A stretch of DNA of 13,055 nt from JBOFFC01 sp051648405 (GTDB lineage: Bacteria > Planctomycetota > Planctomycetia > Pirellulales > Lacipirellulaceae), in NCBI GenBank assembly GCA_051648405.1, contig JBOFFC010000049.1, positions 1 through 13,055 of the forward strand. The letters run 5' to 3'. The notes under the pieces were generated by a model, which made no database searches, was not told the origin of the DNA, and saw nothing but the letters and a program-made list of their open reading frames with translations. Shown piece after piece: positions 1-6,656 of the stretch. Made by a program: the position numbers and the translations under genes. Position 1 is the stretch's first letter. The number at the start of each line of letters is the position of its first letter.

Positions 1-709
1 GCGTGTAGTAGTCGGCGTCGATCCGCAGCTGGTGGTCATTGATCGTCGCCGCCCCCGCGCCGGCGAGGTTGAAGTACGCGTGGTTGGTGAGGCCCACGGG
101 GGTCGGCTTGTCGGTGGTCGCGGTGTAGTCGATCCGCAACTCCCCTTCGCCCGTGAGCGCGTAGCGGACCTCGGCCTTGAGCTCGCCCGGGTAGCCCTCC
201 TCGCCGTCGGGGCTCGTGTAGCGGAACACGACCCCCGCAACGCCGGGGTCGATGAACATCTCGGCTGTCCACACGACGCGGGTCATGCTCCGTGCCCCGC
301 CGCCGTGCAGGTGGTTGACGAGCTTAGGCTTCTCGTTCTTATCGAGCTGGTACTCGACGCCGTCGAGCGTGAACTTGCCCCCGGCGATCCGATTGCAGGT
401 GCGCCCGACGGTGCAACCGAAGTACTGGTTCGTGTCCCCCTCGTACTCGGCGAGCGTGTCGAAGCCGAAGACGACGTCGGCGAGCTTGCCGTCGCGGTCG
501 GGGACCTCGAGCGCCGCGAGCGTCGCGCCCCAGTCGAGAAACCGCGCCCGCACTCCGCTCGGGAACACGACGTCGTGCGCCGTCACGGTCTCGCCGGTGG
601 AGGCGACGCCGAAGTCTACCTGCTTGACCTCTTGGGCGATGACCGGGCTCAACGCTGAAGTCGTAAGCAGAATCGAAGCGATTGCAACGAGTCGATTGAG
701 CGGGGGCAT
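1..709 (-). CDS. Aldose 1-epimerase (galactose mutarotase), secreted; 3' end beyond window
   Basis: This partial gene (236 codons, start at 709) encodes an aldose 1-epimerase, which interconverts the alpha and beta anomers of hexoses such as glucose or galactose. Family motifs seen are NRIAGGKF (residues 106-113), a LHGG element (134-137) and TNHAYFNLAG (208-217), whose His210 matches the catalytic acid histidine of GalM. The catalytic base glutamate lies near the C-terminus of the family and falls outside the window. Residues 1-25 look like a Sec signal peptide: a short basic start, a hydrophobic stretch and a likely cut at VIA-QE. The enzyme is therefore probably extracytoplasmic, unlike E. 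coli GalM. It lies 114 bp downstream of a same-strand Tat-exported Gfo/Idh oxidoreductase and may be cotranscribed with it. No clear terminator was seen in that gap. Family assignment is firm; the exact sugar is unknown. Confidence 0.92.
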   Translation of the reverse strand, partial: MPPLNRLVAIASILLTTSALSPVIAQEVKQVDFGVASTGETVTAHDVVFPSGVRARFLDWGATLAALEVPDRDGKLADVVFGFDTLAEYEGDTNQYFGCTVGRTCNRIAGGKFTLDGVEYQLDKNEKPKLVNHLHGGGARSMTRVVWTAEMFIDPGVAGVVFRYTSPDGEEGYPGELKAEVRYALTGEGELRIDYTATTDKPTPVGLTNHAYFNLAGAGAATINDHQLRIDADYYT

Positions 710-823
710 GAGAACCCGGGGGGTGAGGAGCGAGCGACGCGCGGTCCACGGACGATGCGAGCCCGAAGTCTATGCACCCGGCCCGTGCCGAGCGAGCCGC
801 CCCGGCAGGAAGCGACGCACCCC

Positions 824-2095
824 TCACAGCGACCACGGGGCCCGCATCGTGGGGGCGAGCAGGGCGTTCGCCTCGTCGAGGCTCGCCCGCTCGGCCACCG
901 GGTCCCAGTCGAACGGCTTGCCGATCCGCATCGCGATGTTGTTGAGGTGGCAGGCGCTGGCGGTCCGGTGGCCCGCTTCGACCCCGGCAACCGGCGTCCC
1001 TTGGCCGCGGATCGCGTCCAGGAAGTTGCGCCGGTGGACGTCGTAGGGATCGACCTTTGGGAGCGTGACGCCGTCGAGCAGCGACGCGGGGGTCGCCGTG
1101 AGGGCGCAGCCGTGGACCTCGACGAACAGCGACCCCTCGGTCCCTTCGAGCGTCAAGCCGCGCTTCCCCGAGTTGTCCCCACGGAGGACGAGCCCGCCGG
1201 GGTAGTGCGACTCGAAGCGGAAGGTGATGAAGGCGTCGTAGAAGTCTCCCTTGGGCTTCTGGCCGACCGCCTCGACGCGCGTCGGCCCGGTGGCGTCGAG
1301 CCCCAAGATCATGTGGGCGAGGTCGATCACGTGCGCGCCGCGGTCGGTGATCTCGCCGCCGCCGTAGGCGCTGTGGAACCGCCACCAGAAGTGGCAGCGC
1401 TTCTCGTTGTAGGGGACCACCGGCGTGTGCCCCAGCCAGAAATCGTAGTCGAGCCCCGCGGGCGCCGGGGTGTCGGCCGGCGGAGTGGAGAAGTTCTCGA
1501 CCTGTTGCAGGTGGTCGTCGGCGTTGGGGAGGCGGATGCGGACCGACTTCACCTCGCCGAGCTTCCCCTCGGCGACCATCTGCTTGGCGACCGACGCGCC
1601 GGGGTTCGAGCGCTCGTGCGAGCCCGTCTGCAGGACCACGCCGCCGTGCTTCACGGCGTTGGCCAAGGCCCGCCCCTCGGCGACCGAGTTCGTGAGCGGC
1701 TTCTCGCAGTAGACGTGCTTGCCGCTCTGCGCTGCGGCGATCGACACGAGCGCGTGCCAGTGATCGGGCGTGGCGACAACGACCGCATCGATGTCGTCGC
1801 GGGCCACGACGTCACGGAAGTCGGAGTACCTTTTGGGCTGCGCCGCGGTGGCGGCGCCGGCCGCGGCGGCGAGGTGACCCGCATCGACGTCGCACAGCGC
1901 GACGACCTCGCAATCGGGCCGCCCGAGAAACCACGCGAGGTGACCCGACCCCATCCCCCCGACGCCGACGAGCCCGATCCGCAGCCGGTCGTTGGGGGTG
2001 GTCGCTCGGGCCGGCTGGGCGCCGGCGGCGAGTGCGGTCGCCGCCAGGGCCGAGCGGCGGAGGAACTCGCGACGAGACTCGTTTAAAGAAACCAT
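824..2095 (-). CDS. Gfo/Idh/MocA family oxidoreductase with Tat signal
   Basis: A 423-residue NAD(P)-dependent oxidoreductase of the Gfo/Idh/MocA family. The N-terminus has a twin-arginine signal (SRREFLRRS, Arg8-Arg9) and a hydrophobic segment (about 16-25), so it should be exported folded. The Rossmann fold begins at GLVGVGGMGSGH (41-52). The family EKP motif is at 131-133, after CDVD (68-71) and ATPDHWH (108-114). A DRGAHVIDL segment (251-259) supplies the usual catalytic-site Asp/His pair. Planctomycetes carry many such Tat-linked paralogs, usually annotated only as oxidoreductases acting on sugars or inositols. An in-frame ATG lies 12 codons upstream (2131), but 2095 puts the Tat motif near the start as expected. 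It is divergent from the aldolase-like gene at 2222 and followed by the mutarotase gene. The substrate cannot be read from the sequence. Confidence 0.93.
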   Translation of the reverse strand: MVSLNESRREFLRRSALAATALAAGAQPARATTPNDRLRIGLVGVGGMGSGHLAWFLGRPDCEVVALCDVDAGHLAAAAGAATAAQPKRYSDFRDVVARDDIDAVVVATPDHWHALVSIAAAQSGKHVYCEKPLTNSVAEGRALANAVKHGGVVLQTGSHERSNPGASVAKQMVAEGKLGEVKSVRIRLPNADDHLQQVENFSTPPADTPAPAGLDYDFWLGHTPVVPYNEKRCHFWWRFHSAYGGGEITDRGAHVIDLAHMILGLDATGPTRVEAVGQKPKGDFYDAFITFRFESHYPGGLVLRGDNSGKRGLTLEGTEGSLFVEVHGCALTATPASLLDGVTLPKVDPYDVHRRNFLDAIRGQGTPVAGVEAGHRTASACHLNNIAMRIGKPFDWDPVAERASLDEANALLAPTMRAPWSL

Positions 2096-2221
2096 CGGAG
2101 GGACCCTAGCGGGGGGCGGAGACGGCCACAACGATAAGCGAGGAGTGCAGGGAAGCTAACCCATCCGGGCCGCTCCACGCAACAATCGGCCCCGAGCTTC
2201 CTGGCGCCGGAACCCCCGCGG

Positions 2222-3241
2222 ATGCGCAAGTCTCTCGACGAAAAGCTCGCGCGGATCGCCGCCGACTCGGCTTGCGGTGATTTCGTGCTCGCCGACGCAA
2301 AGGACGCCGACATGGCGTTCGGCCTCGCCGCGCCAGGGCGCGACCCCCGCGCCGACGGCGCCGCGGGGCTCAGGTCGCTGGCCACCTTCCGCAATTCGAT
2401 GCGCGAGATCGTCGAGCAGGGGCTCGTCGACATCATGCTGATGAGTGTCAGCAGTTGCGATCGCCTGGCGGGAGACGAGCGGCTGTTCGAGAACAGCCCC
2501 GTGACGCCGGCAGTTCGCGCGAACGACACGACCGACATCTGGCTTGCGGGGACCGACGCCGAGTACACCAGGCAGCCATCGCTCCCGTTTCGAACCGCGA
2601 GCCTCGACCACGCCCTGGGCTGGTCTCTCGGCTCGTCCCCCCCGAGGCCCGGCGCCGACCTCGGCCTCTATTCGGTGACGCTGAACAACGACCATCGCCT
2701 CGACCGCGAGACGCTCGAGGCGTACCGCGAGTTCCGCGTCGAGGCCGAGACGAAGGGGTTCCGGCACTTCCTTGAGGTCTTCACGCCGAACGCCCTCGCG
2801 GCCCCGGTGGCCGACGTCGGCCGGTTCGTGGTCGATAGCGTCGTGCGTTTGCTGGCCGGCGTCCCGCGCTCTGGGGGGCCGCTGTTCCTCAAGATGCCGT
2901 ACTTCGGCCGGGACCTGACGCGCGCGATCGTCGAGTACGACCCGTCGCTCGTCGTCGGCGTGCTGGGGGGCGCCTCCGGGACTGCGCGCGACGCGATGCA
3001 GCTCGTCCACAACGCGAAACTCAACGGGGCCCGCGCAGCGCTGTTCGGACGGAAGATCAACGCGGCCGAGCACCAGGTGAGCTTCGTCGCGGCGCTGCGC
3101 AGCGTCGCCGACGGCAACGCGGGTCCCGAAGACGCCGTCCGCGCGTACCACGGCGAGCTAAAACGCCGCGGGGTCGCCGGCGTCCGGTCGCTGCAGCGCG
3201 ACCTCGAGCTGACCGAGAAAGTGCTCGTAGCCGAGCGCTGA
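2222..3241 (+). CDS. Class I aldolase-like TIM-barrel protein (DeoC/LacD/DhnA-like), substrate unknown
   Basis: A 339-residue cytoplasmic protein with no signal peptide or membrane segment. The C-terminal half looks like a class I (Schiff-base) aldolase of the DeoC/FbaB/LacD group. A strand ending FLKMPYFG (222-229) places Lys224 where the family carries its Schiff-base lysine. VLGGASGTARD (247-257) resembles the phosphate-binding GG loop, and GARAALFGRKI (269-279) resembles the GA...GRN/I phosphate-binding segment. Residues 172-195 hold another conserved-looking barrel strand and helix with HFLEVFTPN. The N-terminal 120 residues, including SVSSCDRLAGDE, are not recognised. The start has no good Shine-Dalgarno; internal ATGs exist (for example 2312), but the aligned core begins early, so 2222 is kept. 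It lies 146 bp upstream of phoD on the same strand. The fold call is fairly sure; the reaction is not assigned. Confidence 0.72.
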   Translation: MRKSLDEKLARIAADSACGDFVLADAKDADMAFGLAAPGRDPRADGAAGLRSLATFRNSMREIVEQGLVDIMLMSVSSCDRLAGDERLFENSPVTPAVRANDTTDIWLAGTDAEYTRQPSLPFRTASLDHALGWSLGSSPPRPGADLGLYSVTLNNDHRLDRETLEAYREFRVEAETKGFRHFLEVFTPNALAAPVADVGRFVVDSVVRLLAGVPRSGGPLFLKMPYFGRDLTRAIVEYDPSLVVGVLGGASGTARDAMQLVHNAKLNGARAALFGRKINAAEHQVSFVAALRSVADGNAGPEDAVRAYHGELKRRGVAGVRSLQRDLELTEKVLVAER

Positions 3242-3316
3242 GGGCCAACGACCCGCGATGCGGCTCGTCGCGGGATTACGCCGACTGTTTGTGAAGATTT
3301 CGCGCCGCGCTAGGCA

Positions 3317-3330
3317 GACACGAGCGTGTC
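3317..3330. promoter_or_regulatory. 14-bp inverted repeat upstream of phoD (possible operator)
   Basis: GACACG-AG-CGTGTC is a perfect 6-bp-arm inverted repeat, 57 bp before the phoD start, in the 146-bp gap after the aldolase-like gene. The spacing would suit a dimeric regulator. No regulator gene is adjacent and there is only one copy, so chance is possible. Confidence 0.25.
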
Positions 3331-3387
3331 GGATACCCAAGCGTTTCACGACGGTCAGTCGCGTCCCGCAACCACGAGCGAGCACCG

Positions 3388-4980
3388 ATGTTCTACGCCG
3401 ACCCGTTCCGCCGTTCCGTTCGCCTCGAAGGGGGGATCAGCCGTCGCCTGGTGCTCGCCTACGGCGCTGCGCTCGCCGCCGTGCCGACGCTCGGCCGCGG
3501 CGCCCGCGCCGCGGCGGGGGTGTCATTTCCCGACTTTCCCTTCACGCTCGGCGTCGCCTCGGGGGACCCCGATTCGTCGAGTGTCGTCCTCTGGACGCGC
3601 CTCGCGCCCAAGCCGCTCGATCCGAACGGCGGCATGGGGACCGACGCGGTCGAGGTCGAGTGGGAGCTGGCCGACGACGAAGCCATGACGAGGGTCGTCG
3701 CGTCGGGTCGCGAGCTCGCCACGCCGCAGCTCGGGCACGCGGTCCACGTCGAGCCGCACGGCCTTAAGCCCGACCGCTGGTACTGGTACCGGTTCCGCGC
3801 CGGCGACGCCGAGAGCCCGATCGGCAAGACGCGCACGATGCCCGCGCGCGACGCGTCGCCCGACCGGCTGCGGTTCGCCTTCACGTCGTGCCAGCACTAC
3901 GAGACGGGCTACTACACGGCGTACGAGCAAATGAAGCGTGACGACGTGGACATGGTGTTCCACCTCGGCGACTACATCTACGAAGGGGCCGGCCAAGAAG
4001 GGCAAGTCCGCAAGCACGTCGGCGGCGAGATCCGTTCGCTCGGCGACTACCGCGTGCGGCTCGCGCAGTACCGCGTGGACCCGCTGCTCCACGGGATGCA
4101 CGCGCAGTGCCCGTGGATGGTGACGTGGGACGACCACGAGGTCGACAACAACTACGCCGACGCCGTCTCCGAGGAGTCCGGGGTCGATCCCGTCGACTTC
4201 CTCCTCCGCCGCGCCAATGCCTACCAGGCCTACTACGAGGCGATGCCGCTCAGGCGGCGATCGCTCCCGACCGGGCCCGGGATGAATCTCTACCGGAGCG
4301 TTTCCTTCGGGCGGCTGGCCGAGCTGCTGGTGCTCGACACCCGGCAACACAGGACCGACCAGCCGAACGGCGACCGCAAGTCGCCGCTGAACGACGCTGC
4401 GCGCGACCCCAAGGCGTCGCTGCTCGGCGCCGATCAGCGGGGGTGGGTCGAGCGGTCGCTGGTCGGTTCGACCGCGACTTGGAACGTGCTCGCCCAGCAG
4501 GTGATGATGGGGATCGTCGGTTTCCCCGACGGCCGCGGCGGGCTGGCCTACTCGATGGACCAGTGGCCCGGCTACCTGCACGAGCGCGAGCACCTGCTGC
4601 GGTTCTGCGAAGAGCGGCGGGTCCCCAACCCGGTGGTCCTCACGGGAGACATCCACACGAACTGGGTCAACGACCTGCGGCTCGACGATCAGCGGCCGGG
4701 GCAGCCGGTGCTGGCCACGGAATTCGTCTGCACGTCGCTCTCCAGCGGGGGGAACGGGACCGAGCGACCGCAGGGGCTCGAGGCGATCATGGAGGCCAAC
4801 CCGGGGGTTCGCTTCCACAACGCGGAACGCGGCTACTGCCTGGCGACGCTCACCCCGGGGTCGTGGCGGACCGACTTTGTGGTGGTCGATGACGTCCAAA
4901 AGCCCGGGGGGAAAGCGGTGGTCCGGGCGTCTTTCGAGGTTGAGGCGGGGCGGCCAGGGGCCCGCTCGGTGGGGGCGTGA
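3388..4980 (+). CDS. phoD: PhoD-like alkaline phosphatase/phosphodiesterase, Tat-exported
   Basis: A 530-residue PhoD-family metallophosphoesterase, which releases phosphate from phosphomono- and diesters outside the cytoplasm. The Tat signal is ISRRLVLAYG (17-26) followed by an Ala-rich hydrophobic stretch ending near 43. The PhoD N-terminal domain begins FTLGVASGDPDSSSVVLWTRL. Metal-site motifs follow in family order: TSCQHYE with Cys168 (the Fe ligand in Bacillus subtilis PhoD), HLGDYIYE with Asp195, WDDHEVDNNY (247-256) and LTGDIHTNW (418-426) with Asp421 and His423. Length is typical and all key residues are present, so it should be active. The start at 3388 puts Arg19-Arg20 in a normal Tat position; its Shine-Dalgarno is weak. 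A 14-bp palindrome lies 57 bp upstream. No clear Pho box was found, so phosphate control is only assumed from the family. Confidence 0.95.
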   Translation: MFYADPFRRSVRLEGGISRRLVLAYGAALAAVPTLGRGARAAAGVSFPDFPFTLGVASGDPDSSSVVLWTRLAPKPLDPNGGMGTDAVEVEWELADDEAMTRVVASGRELATPQLGHAVHVEPHGLKPDRWYWYRFRAGDAESPIGKTRTMPARDASPDRLRFAFTSCQHYETGYYTAYEQMKRDDVDMVFHLGDYIYEGAGQEGQVRKHVGGEIRSLGDYRVRLAQYRVDPLLHGMHAQCPWMVTWDDHEVDNNYADAVSEESGVDPVDFLLRRANAYQAYYEAMPLRRRSLPTGPGMNLYRSVSFGRLAELLVLDTRQHRTDQPNGDRKSPLNDAARDPKASLLGADQRGWVERSLVGSTATWNVLAQQVMMGIVGFPDGRGGLAYSMDQWPGYLHEREHLLRFCEERRVPNPVVLTGDIHTNWVNDLRLDDQRPGQPVLATEFVCTSLSSGGNGTERPQGLEAIMEANPGVRFHNAERGYCLATLTPGSWRTDFVVVDDVQKPGGKAVVRASFEVEAGRPGARSVGA

Positions 4981-5058
4981 GCGTCGCGATGCGAGGGCCG
5001 GGTCCCGCTACCGGGGGGGTGTTTGGGCTGATCAATGTGAGTTTTCCGTGAAAATCGT

Positions 5059-5087
5059 TTGACCGGCCGGCCAATCACGCTTAGCCT
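5059..5087 (+). promoter_or_regulatory. Candidate sigma-70-type promoter for the PEP-CTERM/NPF operon
   Basis: TTGACC (5059-5064) is five of six to the -35 consensus. After a 17-bp spacer comes TAGCCT (5082-5087), a weak -10. It lies in the 280-bp gap after phoD, about 170 bp before the ATG at 5261, giving a long leader. The match is by eye only. The rest of that gap shows no gene. Confidence 0.35.
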
Positions 5088-5260
5088 GCGTCTGCACGAA
5101 TCTGCTTCGGTCGTCCGCTTTGGTTTCTTCGGCGACCCTATCGTCGGCAGACCGATGTGCCTGGCTAGTCGGCCCGGCGGGACCGGCGCAAGACTTCGAC
5201 TTTGATCGCCCTACGAACCAACCACCCTTTGTCCCCGACTCCATCGAACGAGGACCGCTA

Positions 5261-6094
5261 ATGACTCGCATGACCATCTGGACCCCCGCTTTTGCGGCGC
5301 TGCTGGCTTGCGCCGGCGTGTCGCAGGCGACGACCTTTAGCGTCGTCGATGCCGGCGGATTCGAGGCCCCCTTCACGACCACTTTCAACGGCACCGGCCA
5401 GCTCGAAGGCCAAGTGCCGAGCACGTTCAACGGCACCTGGCTGCGAACCAGGGGCCCGGGCCTCGGTCAGGCGTTTATTCAGACGACGACGGTTGGCGCC
5501 GGGACGCAGGCCGTTCAGGTGAATAAAGTCGCCAACTCCGACGACTTCTGGGGGGTTCCGGTCGATGGTTACCCGGCGCTGCAGTACATCTGCATCGACT
5601 GGGACATGCGGGTCGAACAGACGGCCGGGCCGAGCGGGAACTTCGGCCCGTTCTTCGGCGTGGACGCCTACGACGACGAATCGAACCCGGTGGCGCGTCT
5701 CGGCGCCCTCGGCGTCGATGCCTCGACGGGCGACGTTGTGTACATCGATCAGGACGGGTTCGTCCAAGAGTCGGCGTTTGACGCCACTTTTGGAACCTGG
5801 AACAGGTACCGGATCATTCTGGACTACGGGAACGACGAGACGAGCTTGTTCTTCAACGGCAACTTCATCTCCACGTTCGATTTCGTGGACGGTGAGATCG
5901 GCCTCGACGAGTTCACCGACGCCAACATCGCGGCCTTCGCTTTGGGCGGTGACTCGGCGTCACAAGCGTTGACCGGCACGGCGTACTTCGATAACTTTAC
6001 GGTCGTTGAAACCAGTGTGAACAAGATCCCCGAACCGGCAGCTGGCGTGCTGTTGTTGACGGGATTGGCCGCGGTTCTCCGCCGCCGAGTTTAG
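5261..6094 (+). CDS. PEP-CTERM surface/matrix protein, LamG-like body (paralog of 9186-10163)
   Basis: A 277-residue secreted protein. Residues 1-23 form a Sec signal peptide (cut near SQA-TT). Residues 24-250 form a beta-rich body, probably a concanavalin/LamG-like fold, with GGFEAP, GPFFGVDAYD, LGALGVDASTGDVVY and ALTGTAYFDNF. The C-terminus is a classic PEP-CTERM signal: IPEPA (256-260), a hydrophobic segment (261-273) and RRR (274-276). Exosortase family enzymes recognise this signal at the inner membrane and release or transfer the protein outward. The start is chosen at 5261 because GAGGA (5250-5254) sits six bases upstream and the signal peptide follows; an in-frame ATG at 5120 would bury it. 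The body closely matches the protein at 9186-10163, but this copy has no dockerin. The NPF-motif gene follows 47 bp downstream, probably in one operon. The ligand is unknown. Confidence 0.85.
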   Translation: MTRMTIWTPAFAALLACAGVSQATTFSVVDAGGFEAPFTTTFNGTGQLEGQVPSTFNGTWLRTRGPGLGQAFIQTTTVGAGTQAVQVNKVANSDDFWGVPVDGYPALQYICIDWDMRVEQTAGPSGNFGPFFGVDAYDDESNPVARLGALGVDASTGDVVYIDQDGFVQESAFDATFGTWNRYRIILDYGNDETSLFFNGNFISTFDFVDGEIGLDEFTDANIAAFALGGDSASQALTGTAYFDNFTVVETSVNKIPEPAAGVLLLTGLAAVLRRRV

Positions 6095-6141
6095 GTTTCG
6101 ATTGATTCCAGGCGACCTCTGACGCCCCTAAAGAGGCCCCA

Positions 6142-6546
6142 ATGCGTTTGATTAAGCAACTGACAGTTGTCGCGGCGTTCCTGGCGGTGTTGGGAGTTTC
6201 CGACGTCTCGGAAGCCCTCAACCCCTTCGAGGGGGGCCGCTCCGTGCGGGCGAAGTTCTACAACCCGTTCGCCGCGTCGCAGCGTTTCGCCGCGGCGGGG
6301 GGGTTCAACCGCTTGCGATCGACAAACCCGTTCGTCGATCTCGAGCCCGTGACAGCCCCGGCGGTGACCGCTTCGTCGGCCCCGCCGGTCGCGGCCGCGG
6401 TCACTGGCGCAGTCCCCGTCACGCTGGCGCCTTCGAGCGCCTCGGGAAGCGGTTCGTTCGCGATCGGCGCCGTGTCGCGGCCGCCGTTCCAGCCGCCGGT
6501 TCGGAGCCCGTTCCGGCCGGCGCCGCGCCCGCCGCTGATCCCGTGA
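6142..6546 (+). CDS. Small secreted Pro/Ala-rich protein with NPF motifs
   Basis: A 134-residue protein not recognised as any named family. Residues 1-25 are a clear signal peptide (RLIKQ start, hydrophobic core, cut near SEA-LN). The mature N-terminal part carries NPF three times (27-29, 41-43, 62-64), and PPF (114-116) and SPF (122-124) appear in the tail. The middle (65-112) is Ala/Val/Ser/Pro low complexity, and the last 25 residues are Pro/Arg-rich, ending PPLIP. It looks largely unstructured and basic. The start is supported by AAGAGG, about six bases before the ATG, and by the signal peptide. It follows the PEP-CTERM gene by 47 bp and is followed by a strong hairpin terminator. It may be a matrix or envelope-associated protein; that is inference. 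Confidence 0.72.
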   Translation: MRLIKQLTVVAAFLAVLGVSDVSEALNPFEGGRSVRAKFYNPFAASQRFAAAGGFNRLRSTNPFVDLEPVTAPAVTASSAPPVAAAVTGAVPVTLAPSSASGSGSFAIGAVSRPPFQPPVRSPFRPAPRPPLIP

Positions 6547-6593
6547 TCGGCTGCGGTCCGAGTTTCTGAAGCTATCAAGTTGGTGAAACACAC

Positions 6594-6621
6594 AAGGCCA
6601 CCCGAGCGATCGGGTGGCCTT
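6594..6621. terminator. Hairpin terminator shared by convergent genes
   Basis: A perfect 12-bp stem (AAGGCCACCCGA / TCGGGTGGCCTT) with a GCGA loop lies between the stop of the NPF-motif gene (6546) and the stop of the convergent export gene (6657). The stem ends in A/T pairs on both sides, so it could act on both strands, although the following T-tracts are short. Confidence 0.85.
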
Positions 6622-6656
6622 GTTCGTTCTGCCTGGTCAACAACCGCTCGGGGGCG

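Noticed and set aside
32..1046. Plus-strand open frames of 208 and 264 codons
   Set aside because: They lie antisense to the mutarotase and Gfo/Idh genes, have Arg/Pro/Val-rich composition and no motif; the minus-strand frames carry clear family signatures.
339..1385. Minus-strand 348-codon frame
   Set aside because: A shifted frame over the Gfo/Idh gene and the gap after it; Arg-rich composition typical of a high-GC shadow.
2156..3151. 331-codon minus-strand frame
   Set aside because: Antisense shadow of the aldolase-like gene, which has recognisable barrel motifs on the plus strand.
3523..4899. 458-codon minus-strand frame
   Set aside because: Long only because GC-rich DNA lacks stops; it is antisense to phoD, whose catalytic motifs are complete.
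5120..5260. 47-codon upstream extension of the first PEP-CTERM protein
   Set aside because: It would place the signal peptide internally; the ATG at 5261 has a Shine-Dalgarno and the signal begins there.
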